Shown: positions 9,746 through 17,981 of the stretch, piece after piece
Layout: each line of letters opens with the position of its first letter
How positions within the stretch are numbered: the stretch's first letter is position 1
Assembly (NCBI GenBank): GCA_015232335.1
Contig: JADFZV010000037.1
Span: forward strand, 1-32,153
Origin: Alphaproteobacteria bacterium
GTDB lineage: Bacteria > Pseudomonadota > Alphaproteobacteria > Rhodospirillales > WMHbin7
Length of the DNA: 32,153 nucleotides
Reading direction: 5' to 3'
Position numbers and translations under genes: made by a program
The notes under the pieces: generated by a model
What the model was told of the DNA's origin: nothing
Seen by the model: only the letters and a program-made list of their open reading frames with translations
Database searches by the model: none

Positions 9746-11709
9746 GATTTGCGGCTCCCCTGGGGGGCGCCGATGCGGTGGCGCCGATCAAACAGAGAGA
9801 CCAGTCCACCCAGCGACATGATCAGAGCGCCCGCCCACATCCAGGCAATCAGAGGCTGCCAATAAAAGCGCGTGACATAGCCGCCACCCGGCGCTTCCTC
9901 GCCGATCACCGTGTAATAATCACCGAGCAGGGTCGAGTGAATGGCGGTTTCCGAGGTCGGACGCGGCGGCTGGCGGTACTGGCGCCGCTCGGGCGAGAGA
10001 CGCTGATATTCCTTGCCGTCCTTAAGCAACACAAATGTCCCTGAGAGGGCAGCATAGTTGGGGCCGGGCACCTCACTGACCGAGTCCAGACGAATCTCGA
10101 CATCATGCAGCTTGGCCGTTTCGCCCACCTTCATGTTCTGAATGCGCTCTTCCATCCAGGCCGAGGAGCCGACGATGCCAACGATCATGATGGCCAGTCC
10201 GGCATGGGACAGCGTCATGCCCCAGGCTGCCAGGGGAATTTGCTTCAGGCGCGCCACCACCTCGGGCCCACTTGCCCTGAACAGCATGCTGCGCTCGCCG
10301 ATCTCCCACAGACTGCCCAGGAACAGCCAGGCGGCCAGCGCCATGCCCCCCGCCGATGCCAGATCACCGAGCCGTCCGCCTGCCAGAACCCACACGGCAA
10401 TCCCGGTCAGCAGTGTGGCCGCCACCACGAACTTCATCCGGGAAAGGATGCCCAGCAAGTCGGTGCGCTTCCAGGTCATGAGGGGGCCTACGGCCATCGC
10501 CGCCACCAGGGGAATCATGATGGGCACGAAGACAGCATTATAGAAGGGCGCTCCCACCGAGACCTTACCGCCGCCCAACGCATCGACGAAGAGGGGATAG
10601 AGGGTGCCCAGAAGAACGGTGCCCGCCGCCGTGCTGAGAAGCAGATTATTGAGCAGCAAGCCGCCTTCGCGCGACAAGGGCGCGAACAGGCCGCCCGCCT
10701 TCAGAGCGGGGGCGCGAAAGGCATAAAGGGTGAGCGATCCGCCCGCCACCGCCGTCAGCATGGCCAGAATGAACATGCCGCGCCCGGGATCGGAGGCGAA
10801 GGAATGGACCGAGGTGATGACACCCGAGCGCACCAGGAAAGTGCCCAGCAGCGACAACGAGAAGGTGAGAATGGCCAGCAGGATGGTCCAGCTTTTAAGC
10901 GCGTCGCGTTTCTCCACCACCAGGGCCGAATGCAAGAGTGCTGTGCCCGCCAGCCAGGGCATGAAAGAGGCATTTTCCACCGGGTCCCAGTACCACCAGC
11001 CGCCCCAGCCCAGTTCGTAATAGGCCCACCAGCTTCCCAGCGCGATGCCCAGCGTCAGAAACACCCAGGCGGCCAGCGTCCAGGGACGCACCCAGCGCGC
11101 CCAGGCGGCATCGACCCGGCCTTCGATCAAAGCCGCGATGGCAAAGGAAAAGGCCATCGAGAAACCAACATAACCCAGATACAGAAAGGGCGGATGGAAG
11201 GCCAGCCCGGGATCTTGCAGCAAGGGGTTAAGTCCGTTGCCGTCAAGGGGTGGGCGGGCCAGACGCATGAAGGGATTCGAGGTGAAAAGGATGAAGGCCA
11301 GGAAAGCGCCTGCCACCAGCCCCTGAACCGCAATCACGCGGGCCTTCAATAGGGGCGGCAGATGGCGGCCGAAGAGCACCACGGCACCCGCGAAAAGCGC
11401 CAGGATGGTCACCCAGAGCAGCAGCGAGCCCTCGTGATTGCCCCACACGCCCGAGATTTTGTACAGCATCGGCTTGGCCGAATGCGAATTGGTGGCGACA
11501 TTGACCAGGGAGAAATCGGAAACGACATAGGCATAGGTGAGGGCGCCAAAGGAAACCAGGGTCAGCAGCATGAGCGCCACCGCGGCCCCCGAGGCACAGC
11601 GCATCAAGGCATCATCGCCGCGCCTTGCGCCATAAAGCCCCAGGCCCGACTGGGCCAGGGCCACGAACAGCGCCAGCGCCAGCGCGAAATGGCCGGATTC
11701 AGTTATCAC
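9742..11709 (-). CDS. ccmF: Heme lyase subunit CcmF
   Basis: CcmF is the large integral membrane subunit of the System I cytochrome c synthetase. It takes heme from holo-CcmE and, with CcmH/CcmI, joins it to apocytochrome c. The product is 655 residues with many membrane helices and the periplasmic tryptophan-rich WWD loop WGGWWYWDPVEN at 235-246. Conserved His residues occur in GNHEGS, PDGNGLNP-AFHPP and LLHSALV. The start is GTG at 11709: it overlaps the ccmE stop as GTGA and gives the family N-terminus (V/M)ITESGHFALALAL. The open frame runs 14 codons further into ccmE, and that extension is rejected. The same 4-bp coupling recurs with ccmG at the other end. Confidence 0.95.
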   Translation of the reverse strand: MITESGHFALALALFVALAQSGLGLYGARRGDDALMRCASGAAVALMLLTLVSFGALTYAYVVSDFSLVNVATNSHSAKPMLYKISGVWGNHEGSLLLWVTILALFAGAVVLFGRHLPPLLKARVIAVQGLVAGAFLAFILFTSNPFMRLARPPLDGNGLNPLLQDPGLAFHPPFLYLGYVGFSMAFSFAIAALIEGRVDAAWARWVRPWTLAAWVFLTLGIALGSWWAYYELGWGGWWYWDPVENASFMPWLAGTALLHSALVVEKRDALKSWTILLAILTFSLSLLGTFLVRSGVITSVHSFASDPGRGMFILAMLTAVAGGSLTLYAFRAPALKAGGLFAPLSREGGLLLNNLLLSTAAGTVLLGTLYPLFVDALGGGKVSVGAPFYNAVFVPIMIPLVAAMAVGPLMTWKRTDLLGILSRMKFVVAATLLTGIAVWVLAGGRLGDLASAGGMALAAWLFLGSLWEIGERSMLFRASGPEVVARLKQIPLAAWGMTLSHAGLAIMIVGIVGSSAWMEERIQNMKVGETAKLHDVEIRLDSVSEVPGPNYAALSGTFVLLKDGKEYQRLSPERRQYRQPPRPTSETAIHSTLLGDYYTVIGEEAPGGGYVTRFYWQPLIAWMWAGALIMSLGGLVSLFDRRHRIGAPQGSRKS

Positions 11710-12173
11710 TTGTCTGGCGCCTTTTGCTTTTGCGCGGACGTATCTTTCCACTGGCCCGACTTTTTCAGGGCCTCGGCGACTTCGGGGGGCATGTAATTCT
11801 CGTCATGCTTGGCCAGCACGTCGGTTGCCGTGAACAGCCCATTGGCGAAATGACCCTCGGCGACAACGCCCTGGCCCTCGCGGAAAAGGTCGGGCAGGAT
11901 TCCGGTAAAGCTGACATCGACGCTGTTGGTGAGATCGGTCACCTTGAAATGGACGGTCTTACCGCTCTCGTCCTTTTTTACGCTGCCATCCTCGACCAAA
12001 CCGCCGATACGCAGCCGCTGCTTGGCGCTTACCTGCTTGGTTTTAAGATCGGTCGGGCTGTGAAAAAAGACGATGTTGTCCTGAAACGCGGTCAGCACCA
12101 GGGCGGCGGCACCACCCAGGAAGACCAGCCCCGCCAGAAGCATCATCAGGCGGCGTTTTTTCCGAGGCGTCAC
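11706..12173 (-). CDS. ccmE: Heme chaperone CcmE
   Basis: CcmE is the periplasmic heme chaperone that covalently binds heme delivered by CcmABCD and hands it to CcmF. The 155-residue protein has a short basic N-terminus and one membrane helix at about 9-28. A beta-barrel OB-fold domain follows, with RLRIGGLVEDGSV and the VSFTGILPDLFREGQGVVAEG block. The heme-binding motif is AKHDENYMPPEV, in which His123 is the covalent heme attachment residue and Tyr127 an axial ligand, by analogy with His130/Tyr134 of E. coli. This is the common HxxxY-type CcmE, not the variant with Cys. It overlaps ccmD by 4 bp and ccmF by 4 bp. Confidence 0.96.
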   Translation of the reverse strand: MTPRKKRRLMMLLAGLVFLGGAAALVLTAFQDNIVFFHSPTDLKTKQVSAKQRLRIGGLVEDGSVKKDESGKTVHFKVTDLTNSVDVSFTGILPDLFREGQGVVAEGHFANGLFTATDVLAKHDENYMPPEVAEALKKSGQWKDTSAQKQKAPDK

Positions 12174-12346
12174 GGACGGTCTTCCCTTGAAGCCTTGCGG
12201 GCGGCGTCTAAAGCCTCGAATTCGGCTTCGGCCTTTTTCAGGCGCATCCGGCTATCGACGAAAAGCCCCAGCATAACCACGAAGGCCAGCCCGTAGACCG
12301 GCCAGACATAACCCGCATATCCGCCCATGGAAAAGAAATCGCCCAT
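12170..12346 (-). CDS. ccmD: Small membrane protein CcmD
   Basis: CcmD is a small membrane protein that stabilises the CcmABC-CcmE complex and is needed to release holo-CcmE. The 58-residue product begins MGDFFSMGGYAGYVWPVYGL. It has one transmembrane helix at about 10-31 with the family's YVWPxYG pattern. A basic-acidic cytoplasmic tail (RMRLKKAEAEFEALDAARKA) is predicted to be helical. The frame is open a further 71 codons upstream into ccmC, but the CcmD family always starts just before this helix, and the ATG at 12346 lies 5 bp after the ccmC stop. It is short enough to be missed by gene finders. Confidence 0.9.
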   Translation of the reverse strand: MGDFFSMGGYAGYVWPVYGLAFVVMLGLFVDSRMRLKKAEAEFEALDAARKASREDRP

Positions 12347-12351
12347 GTCTC

Positions 12352-13080
12352 TTACGCACCTTCCGCATGAATCTGCGCCAGCCGGATATTGCGGATGCGC
12401 GTGGCCAGAATTTCGGCGCGCACCCGCCACAACAGCAATGTGGCATAGAAGGTGGTGAAGCCCACCCCCATGAGCAAGAGGGGAAGCAGCATGGCGGGAT
12501 CGATCGAGGGCATGGCAGCCTTGGTGACGCTGGCGGGCTGGTGCAGCGTGTTCCACCAATCGACCGAGAATTTGATGATCGGCACATTGATCCAGCCGAC
12601 GACGGCCAGAATGGCCGAGGCCTTGGCGCCGCGCTCGGGATCATCGAAGGCGCCAGCCAGGGCCATATAGCCGAGATAGAGGAAAAAGAGGATCAGCATC
12701 GAGGTAAGTCTGGCATCCCAGACCCACCAGGTGCCCCACATGGGCTTGCCCCAAAGGGCGCCCGAAACCAGGCAGATCAGGGTGAAGGCGGCCCCCAGGG
12801 GGGCCGAGCCCCGGGCCAGATGATCAGCCACCGGATGCTTCCAGACCAGGGCGATGGCGCTGGCGATTGCCATGACCGAATAGGCGAACATGCCCATCCA
12901 GGCCGAGGGGACGTGGACATACATGATGCGCACCGTCTCGCCCTGCTGATAGTCGGCGGGCGAGTTGAACAGGCCGAACCACAGGCCGGAACCGATCAGA
13001 AGAATCGTCGACCCACCCAGCCAGGGGCCGACCAGCTTGGCGAACTTCAGGAACTTGGTGGGGTTTTGCAATCCGAACAT
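12352..13080 (-). CDS. ccmC: Heme handling protein CcmC
   Basis: CcmC is the inner-membrane protein that binds heme at its periplasmic face and catalyses its attachment to CcmE. The 242-residue product has six predicted membrane helices. It carries the WWD signature WGKPMWGTWWVWDARLTS at about 110-127. Two periplasmic histidines flank that loop, His56 in YVHVPSAW and His180 in NTLHQPAS, matching the E. coli His60/His184 heme ligands. The start at 13080 gives MFGLQNPTKFLKFAKLVGPW. It is separated from ccmB by 40 bp containing a stem-loop, and from ccmD by 5 bp. Confidence 0.96.
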   Translation of the reverse strand: MFGLQNPTKFLKFAKLVGPWLGGSTILLIGSGLWFGLFNSPADYQQGETVRIMYVHVPSAWMGMFAYSVMAIASAIALVWKHPVADHLARGSAPLGAAFTLICLVSGALWGKPMWGTWWVWDARLTSMLILFFLYLGYMALAGAFDDPERGAKASAILAVVGWINVPIIKFSVDWWNTLHQPASVTKAAMPSIDPAMLLPLLLMGVGFTTFYATLLLWRVRAEILATRIRNIRLAQIHAEGA

Positions 13081-13100
13081 GGGTGTGTTTTAGCGACTTG

Positions 13101-13122
13101 AAGGGGGCTTTTCCAGCCCCTT
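13101..13122 (-). other. Stem-loop between ccmB and ccmC
   Basis: AAGGGGCTGGAAAAGCCCCCTT on the minus strand folds as AAGGGGCT / AGCCCCCTT with a short GGAAA-type loop and one bulged base. It begins inside the ccmB stop codon (TAA at 13123-13121). No T-run follows, so it is not a classical terminator. It may stabilise or process the mRNA (inference). Confidence 0.4.
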
Positions 13123-13786
13123 ATTCCGCCGCATGCTTAAGGGCGGCGGCCGAGGCATAAAGCCCCAAGGGCACGGCGCCTAGCAGAATAGCCCCCAGAA
13201 TGGCCAATTGCCCGGTCCAGGGAAATCCGTGGCTGGCGGCATCCACCGCCCCCACGGCAAAGATCAGAATGGGAATGAACAGCGGCAAAACAAGCAATGA
13301 AATCAACACGCCGCCCCGTCTGGCGCCCAGCACCAGGGCCGCCCCCACCGATCCAATCAGACTAAGCGTGGGGGTGCCGACAGCCAGGGTAAGCAACAAG
13401 ACCCCCAGATCGGTTGCATCGAGATTGAGAAATACCGCCAGCAGGGGTGAGGCCGCCATCAAGGGCAGGCCGGTGGTCAGCCAGTGCGCCGTTACCTTGG
13501 CCGCCACCAGCACCTCCAGGGGGGCCGGGGTGAGGATCAGCAATTCCAGCGAGCCGTCTTCGTAATCGCCCTGATAAAGACGGTCCAGCGACAGCATGGC
13601 GGCCAGCAGGGCATTCACCCAGACCAAGCCGGGGGCCACGCGGGCCAGAATGCCGGGCTCAGGCCCGATGCCGAAGGGAAACAGGATGACGGCCAGCACG
13701 AAGAAGCCCACCACCATCATGCTGTCGGAGCCCTGGCGCAGGGCCAGACGCAATTCGCGCCTTAGCAATTCGATGAAGCGAGTCAT
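13121..13786 (-). CDS. ccmB: Heme exporter ABC permease CcmB
   Basis: CcmB is the membrane subunit of the CcmAB ABC complex, whose ATP hydrolysis releases holo-CcmE from CcmC for the next step of cytochrome c maturation. The 221-residue product is the usual size. It begins MTRFIELLRRELRLALRQGS and has about six hydrophobic segments. The characteristic block SLDRLYQGDYEDGSLELLILTPAPLE (about 65-90) precedes the core membrane region. The start at 13786 overlaps ccmA by 4 bp, showing translational coupling. Its stop codon lies in the stem of a hairpin before ccmC. Confidence 0.95.
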   Translation of the reverse strand: MTRFIELLRRELRLALRQGSDSMMVVGFFVLAVILFPFGIGPEPGILARVAPGLVWVNALLAAMLSLDRLYQGDYEDGSLELLILTPAPLEVLVAAKVTAHWLTTGLPLMAASPLLAVFLNLDATDLGVLLLTLAVGTPTLSLIGSVGAALVLGARRGGVLISLLVLPLFIPILIFAVGAVDAASHGFPWTGQLAILGAILLGAVPLGLYASAAALKHAAE

Positions 13787-14424
13787 GCCGCCACCTGAGA
13801 GGGAGCGGCAAATTCGTCGAGGCGCAAGATGGTGGCCTCGGGCAAATCAATCTCGGCATGGGTTGAAACGATCACCAGGCCGCCCTCGGCCCGATGCTGC
13901 GCCATCGCCGCCTCGAGCGCCTTCACCGATGCCTTGTCCAAGGCCACGCTAGGCTCGTCGAGCAGCCAAAGAGGGGCCGGGGCCGCGATCAGGCGGGCCA
14001 GATTGACCCGTCGCTTCTGTCCCGCCGACAAAAGACGCCCGGGCACGTCGGCCAGACGCTTGATGGCGAAACGGTCCATCGCCTGCTGCACCCTGCTCTC
14101 TGAATCCCCGCCATGCAGGCGGGCCCAGAAATGCAGGGTCTCGGCCACGGTCAGCACGGGCTTCACCGCGTCGTGATGGCCGACATAATGCAGGCGCGCC
14201 CCATGCGCCTCGGGATCGTCGGAAATGGGCTGGCCCGCCCAGGTCAGGCGCCCGCTTATGGGGCGCAGCAGACCTGCCAGCATGCGCAACAGCGAGGACT
14301 TTCCCGATCCGTTGGGTCCCAGCAAAAACAGGGCGGTGCCCGGTTCAAGCGAAAAGGACAGGCGCGCGAAGACGGCGCGCCCGCCGCGCACACAGGTCAG
14401 GTTTTCGGCGGCAAACAGGCTCAT
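13783..14424 (-). CDS. ccmA: Heme exporter ABC ATPase CcmA
   Basis: CcmA is the cytoplasmic ATPase of the CcmAB complex that powers release of heme-loaded CcmE. The 213-residue product is a compact single ABC domain. Walker A is GPNGSGKSS at 36-44. The CcmA-typical YVGHHDAVKPVLTVAETLHFW lies at about 80-100, the signature LSAGQKRR at 132-139, and Walker B LWLLDEP at 152-158. A conserved His in VSTHAEIDL forms the switch. It lies 32 bp after the stop of the ligase gene, so the whole ccm set may be read through from the upstream cassette. I see no clear promoter in this gap. Confidence 0.95.
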   Translation of the reverse strand: MSLFAAENLTCVRGGRAVFARLSFSLEPGTALFLLGPNGSGKSSLLRMLAGLLRPISGRLTWAGQPISDDPEAHGARLHYVGHHDAVKPVLTVAETLHFWARLHGGDSESRVQQAMDRFAIKRLADVPGRLLSAGQKRRVNLARLIAAPAPLWLLDEPSVALDKASVKALEAAMAQHRAEGGLVIVSTHAEIDLPEATILRLDEFAAPSQVAA

Positions 14425-14456
14425 GGCCGGGGTTATAGCAGATTTTGACCTATCCG

Positions 14457-15689
14457 CTAATCGTACTTGCGCACGTCCTCGATCACCTTGCCATCGTTGG
14501 GCAGCGATCCAGGCGGCAAAAACTCGACCTCGCCCTTCAGCTTTAGCACGGCATGCATGGTTTCCCTGACCGACAGGGCCAATTTCTCGCCGCCCACCGT
14601 CTCGGCGCGAAGGGTCATCACGTCATTACCCTTCTCGCCCGCAACGACCAGACGCAGCCGGACCAGTTCAGGATGTCGCTTGGCGATTTCGGCCACCTGC
14701 TGCGGATGCACGAACATGCCCTTGACCTTGGTGGTCTGATCGGCCCGACCCATCCAGCCCTTGATGCGCTGATTGGTCCGCCCGCAAGCACTGGAGCCAT
14801 CGGCCAATGCCGACAAATCGCCGGTGGCAAAACGGATCAGCGGATAGACCCGGCAAAGATTGGTTACCACCACCTCGCCCACCTCGCCTTCGGCGACCGG
14901 ATCACCGGTGCCGGGGCGCACGATTTCCATCAGCAGGGTCTCGTTGACCACCAGCCCTTCGCGGGCCGGGGTTTCATAGGCGATCAGGCCCAAGTCAGCC
15001 GAGGCATAGCCCTGCAGGACGGAAATGCCCCTGGCATCAAATTCGGCGCGCAAGGATGGCGGCAGGGCTTCGCCCGAAACCCAGGCCCGCTTGATCGAAG
15101 AGATATCCACGCCCAGTTCAGCCGCCTTCTCAAGAAGAATGCGCAGAAACGAGGGCGTTCCGACATAGCCCACGGGCTTCAAGGCCGCGATGGCCAACAC
15201 CTGCTGCTCGGAATTGCCCACACCGCCCGGAATCACCGGGCAACCCAGGGTCATCAGGCCACTTTCCAGAATGCGTCCGCCCGGCGTCAGATGATGGCCC
15301 AGGCAATTGACCACCAGATCGCCCTTTCTGAATCCGGCGGCAAAAAGGCCGCGCGCCGAGCCCCAGAAATCGATTTCCGGCCCCTCGGGATCGTTGATGG
15401 GACCGGGCGAGACGAAGATGCGGGACAGGGCTGAAAGCGGCGCCGCCAGCAGACCGCCAAAGGGCGGTTCGGCCTTTTGCAGATCGATCAGATCCGATTT
15501 GCGCGTCACCGGCAACTTGGCCAGACCCGAGCGACTTGTTACCGCAGCCGGATCGATCGAAGCCAGCGTGCGCGCCCAGTAAGGCGCATGGGCCTTGGCG
15601 TGCGAAAGCAGGCCAGGCAGTCTGGCGAAAAAATCAGACTCGCGTCTTGCCTGATCACGCGTTTCAAGAGCGTCATAGAATTCGGTCAT
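14457..15689 (-). CDS. Phenylacetate-CoA-ligase-like AMP-forming enzyme
   Basis: This is a member of the adenylate-forming enzyme family, closest to phenylacetate-CoA ligases, and it probably activates a carboxylate to its CoA thioester. With the start at 15689 (MTEFYDALETRDQARRESDF) it is 410 residues. Visible blocks are GYVGTPSFLRILLEKA (about 174-189), WVSGEALPPSLR, the substrate/AMP motif QGYASADLGLIAYE, the hinge region RADQTTKVKGMFVHP, and the C-terminal SLPNDGKVIEDVRKYD, whose Lys401 is at the expected catalytic position. The usual Ser/Thr-Gly-rich phosphate loop (SSGTTGxP) is replaced by VSPGPINDPEG at 93-103, so ATP binding may differ or activity may be reduced. The 63-codon upstream extension lies inside livF and is rejected. 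The gene sits 16 bp after livF and 32 bp before ccmA. Substrate unknown. Confidence 0.82.
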   Translation of the reverse strand: MTEFYDALETRDQARRESDFFARLPGLLSHAKAHAPYWARTLASIDPAAVTSRSGLAKLPVTRKSDLIDLQKAEPPFGGLLAAPLSALSRIFVSPGPINDPEGPEIDFWGSARGLFAAGFRKGDLVVNCLGHHLTPGGRILESGLMTLGCPVIPGGVGNSEQQVLAIAALKPVGYVGTPSFLRILLEKAAELGVDISSIKRAWVSGEALPPSLRAEFDARGISVLQGYASADLGLIAYETPAREGLVVNETLLMEIVRPGTGDPVAEGEVGEVVVTNLCRVYPLIRFATGDLSALADGSSACGRTNQRIKGWMGRADQTTKVKGMFVHPQQVAEIAKRHPELVRLRLVVAGEKGNDVMTLRAETVGGEKLALSVRETMHAVLKLKGEVEFLPPGSLPNDGKVIEDVRKYD

Positions 15690-15705
15690 GGAGATATCCC
15701 GGCAG

Positions 15706-16521
15706 TTAGGCCAGCCAGCGCTTGCGCCTTCGATAATGTTTGGTGTCGCGGAAGCTCTTGCGCCCGGCGGTGGACAGGCCGAGATAGAATTCCTTGACGT
15801 CCTCGTTCTCGCGAAGCGCCTTGGCCTCGCCGTCCAGCACCACGCGCCCGTTTTCCAGGATATAGCCGTAATCGGCATATTTCAAAGCGACCATGGTGTT
15901 CTGCTCGGCCAGCAGGAAGCTGACCTTTTCCTTCTTGTTGAGCGCACTCACGATCTCGAAGATTTCCTCGACAAGCTGGGGCGCCAAGCCCATCGAAGGC
16001 TCGTCCAGCAGGATCATGTTGGGCCGGGCCAAAAGGGCGCGCCCGATGGCGGTCATCTGCTGCTCGCCGCCCGACGTATAGCCCGACTGGCTTTTGCGCC
16101 GCTGCTTCAGCCTGGGAAAATAGCTGTAGACCATCTCCAGGTCTTTGTTGATTTCGGCCCTGCCGTCTTTTCGCGTATGCGCGCCGGTCAGCAGATTCTC
16201 TTCGACAGTTAGGTGCTCGAAGCAGTGACGCCCCTCCATCACCTGCACGACCCCCATCTTGACCAGGTCGTTGGGTGTGAGCGCATCGATGCGCTTGTCC
16301 TTATAGATGATGCTGCCCTTGGTGACTTCGCCGCGCTCGGCATGCAAAAGATTGGAAACAGCCTTCAGGGTGGTGGTCTTGCCCGCCCCGTTGGCGCCCA
16401 GAAGGGCGACGATGCCGCCATTCGGAACCGAGAGGGAAACGCCCTTCAGCACCAAAATCACGTGGTCGTAGATGACCTCGATATTGTTGATGACCAGCAG
16501 GTCTTTCCCCGGCTCGGACAT
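15706..16521 (-). CDS. livF: ABC transporter ATPase, LivF type
   Basis: This is one of two ATPases of a branched-chain-amino-acid-type (HAAT) importer. The 271-residue product has Walker A GANGAGKTT at 42-50, the Q-loop in VVQVMEGRHCFEHLTVEENL, the signature TSGGEQQM at 149-156, Walker B MILLDEPSMGLAP at 169-181, and the switch region LLAEQN. The QVMEGR and EENL blocks are typical of LivF rather than LivG. The C-terminus is longer than usual and ends in a basic tail (KHYRRRKRWLA). Transport substrate cannot be read from an ATPase. The neighbouring CoA ligases suggest a carboxylate other than an amino acid (inference). A GC-rich stem-loop separates it from the binding-protein gene upstream. 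Confidence 0.9.
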   Translation of the reverse strand: MSEPGKDLLVINNIEVIYDHVILVLKGVSLSVPNGGIVALLGANGAGKTTTLKAVSNLLHAERGEVTKGSIIYKDKRIDALTPNDLVKMGVVQVMEGRHCFEHLTVEENLLTGAHTRKDGRAEINKDLEMVYSYFPRLKQRRKSQSGYTSGGEQQMTAIGRALLARPNMILLDEPSMGLAPQLVEEIFEIVSALNKKEKVSFLLAEQNTMVALKYADYGYILENGRVVLDGEAKALRENEDVKEFYLGLSTAGRKSFRDTKHYRRRKRWLA

Positions 16522-16552
16522 TCGTTTCTTCCCTGTTTTTTCTGAAGAAAGG

Positions 16553-16582
16553 CGGGCGCGGAACCCGAAAGCCCCGCGCCCG
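16553..16582 (-). other. Intercistronic stem-loop after the binding-protein gene
   Basis: CGGGCGCGG and CCGCGCCCG form a perfect 9-bp stem around a 12-nt loop, starting 7 bp after the stop of the periplasmic binding-protein gene and followed on the minus strand by only a short CCTTTCTTC. Such hairpins after binding-protein genes commonly protect the upstream message or partly terminate transcription, giving more binding protein than ATPase. That role is inferred. Confidence 0.5.
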
Positions 16583-16589
16583 TTCTTAC

Positions 16590-17921
16590 TTACATCTCCT
16601 TCGAGCAGTCACGAGGCGTGATGCCCTTTTCCTTGGCGTACTTGGCTGCCGATTCCTCAGCCAGCGGACGCACCAGACTCTTGTCGGCGTCGATCCAGTC
16701 GGAAACGACCGTCCACTTCTCGCCGTCCCATTGCTGGAACTTGACGGCGCCGCCGCCTTCATGGTCGTTGCAAGAGGTCTTGATCGGCTGCACCAGCCCC
16801 TCTCCGCCCAGCGCCTTGATACGCGCCGCCGTCAGGTTCAGATGCTCAAGACCCCACTGGACCTGCTCGCCGGTGAGCGGCTTCTTGCCATACTTCTCCT
16901 GGGCCGTACGAATGGCTTCCATGGAGATGATGCCGGTCACCACGCCGCGATTGTAGTAGATGGTGCCCATGCGCTCGGCCTCGATATTGCCCTTGCCCTT
17001 CGACTGCACGAACTTCTCGATATCCTTCAGCACCGGGAAGTTCTTGCCCGCCGGGTGGAAGCCTGCGGCATAGAAGCCCTTGGCCGCCGTGCCCGCCGGA
17101 CGCATATCCTCTTCCGAGCCCGACCACCAGACGCCCAGCATCTTCTCGCGGGGGAATCCGATGCGCGCCGCCTCTTTGATCGCCGTAGGGTTCATGACGC
17201 CCCAACCGCGCAGAATCACCCAGTCCGGGGCAAACTGCTTGATCTGCAGCCAGATCGCCTTTTGATCAAGGCCGGGATGAGCCACCGGGAAATGCTTGAT
17301 CTCGAAGCCGTACATGGCGGCCTGCTTGTTCAAGATATCGATGGTTTCCTTGCCATAGGCCGAATCGTGATAGACGTTGACGAGCTTCTTGCCCTTCAGC
17401 TTGTCCATCCCACCTTCTTTCATGCCGATGAACTTGATCTTGGCCGTGTTCTGCGACCAATAGGTCGTCACCAGCGGGAAGGTATAGGGGAAAACCGAAC
17501 CTACCATGGCGTCGCCGCGACCGTAGCCCATCGATACCACGGGAACCTTGTCGGCCGTTCCCTTCTCAAAGGTCGAGTAGGTGATGCCGGTCGAGAGCGG
17601 ATGGAACATGGCCGCACCCGTCGGCCCCTTGCCCTTCAAGCGCTCGTAGCATTCGACGCCTCGGGCGTTGTCATAGGCGGTTTCGCATTCTTCCCAGATC
17701 ATCTTGACGCCGTTGACACCATTATCCCGGGCATTGACCATGGCCATATAATCCATGAATCCGCCGAAATAGCCGGTGCCGCCAGCGGCATAAGGACCCG
17801 TGCGATAGATGGGAATGGGCATGAACTGTTCCATGGCCTGGGCCATGACGGGGCTGGGGGTGCTGGCCCCGGCCAACAGCCCGGCGCCGATCGCCAGACT
17901 GGCAAGAACGGATTTCTTCAT
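16590..17921 (-). CDS. Periplasmic substrate-binding protein of a Liv-type ABC transporter
   Basis: This is the periplasmic receptor that delivers substrate to the LivHMGF-type complex encoded around it. The 443-residue precursor has a Sec signal peptide at about 1-27 (MKKSVLASLAIGAGLLAGAS, cleavage after VMA). The mature protein has the type I periplasmic-binding fold of the Peripla_BP_6 family, with YAAGGTGYFGGFMDYMAMVN, KLVNVYHDSAYGKET and PDWVILRGWGVMNPTAIKEA segments. It is longer than LivJ/LivK (about 370) and resembles the subgroup that accompanies CoA-ligase genes more than true leucine-binding proteins, so I do not assign livK. The start is preceded by a strong AGGGAGGA ribosome-binding site. 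Cys residues at the C-terminus (SCNDHEGG and DCSKEM) may form a disulfide. Confidence 0.9.
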   Translation of the reverse strand: MKKSVLASLAIGAGLLAGASTPSPVMAQAMEQFMPIPIYRTGPYAAGGTGYFGGFMDYMAMVNARDNGVNGVKMIWEECETAYDNARGVECYERLKGKGPTGAAMFHPLSTGITYSTFEKGTADKVPVVSMGYGRGDAMVGSVFPYTFPLVTTYWSQNTAKIKFIGMKEGGMDKLKGKKLVNVYHDSAYGKETIDILNKQAAMYGFEIKHFPVAHPGLDQKAIWLQIKQFAPDWVILRGWGVMNPTAIKEAARIGFPREKMLGVWWSGSEEDMRPAGTAAKGFYAAGFHPAGKNFPVLKDIEKFVQSKGKGNIEAERMGTIYYNRGVVTGIISMEAIRTAQEKYGKKPLTGEQVQWGLEHLNLTAARIKALGGEGLVQPIKTSCNDHEGGGAVKFQQWDGEKWTVVSDWIDADKSLVRPLAEESAAKYAKEKGITPRDCSKEM

Positions 17922-17981
17922 TTTCTGTCCTCCCTTTGTGAAGTCACCTGCTTCGTGATGTTGATCTTGATTACTAAAAGG

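Noticed and set aside
10105..11352. 415-codon plus-strand frame opposite ccmF
   Set aside because: Rich in His, Gln, Gly and Arg with no domain pattern, as expected for the complement of membrane-protein codons.
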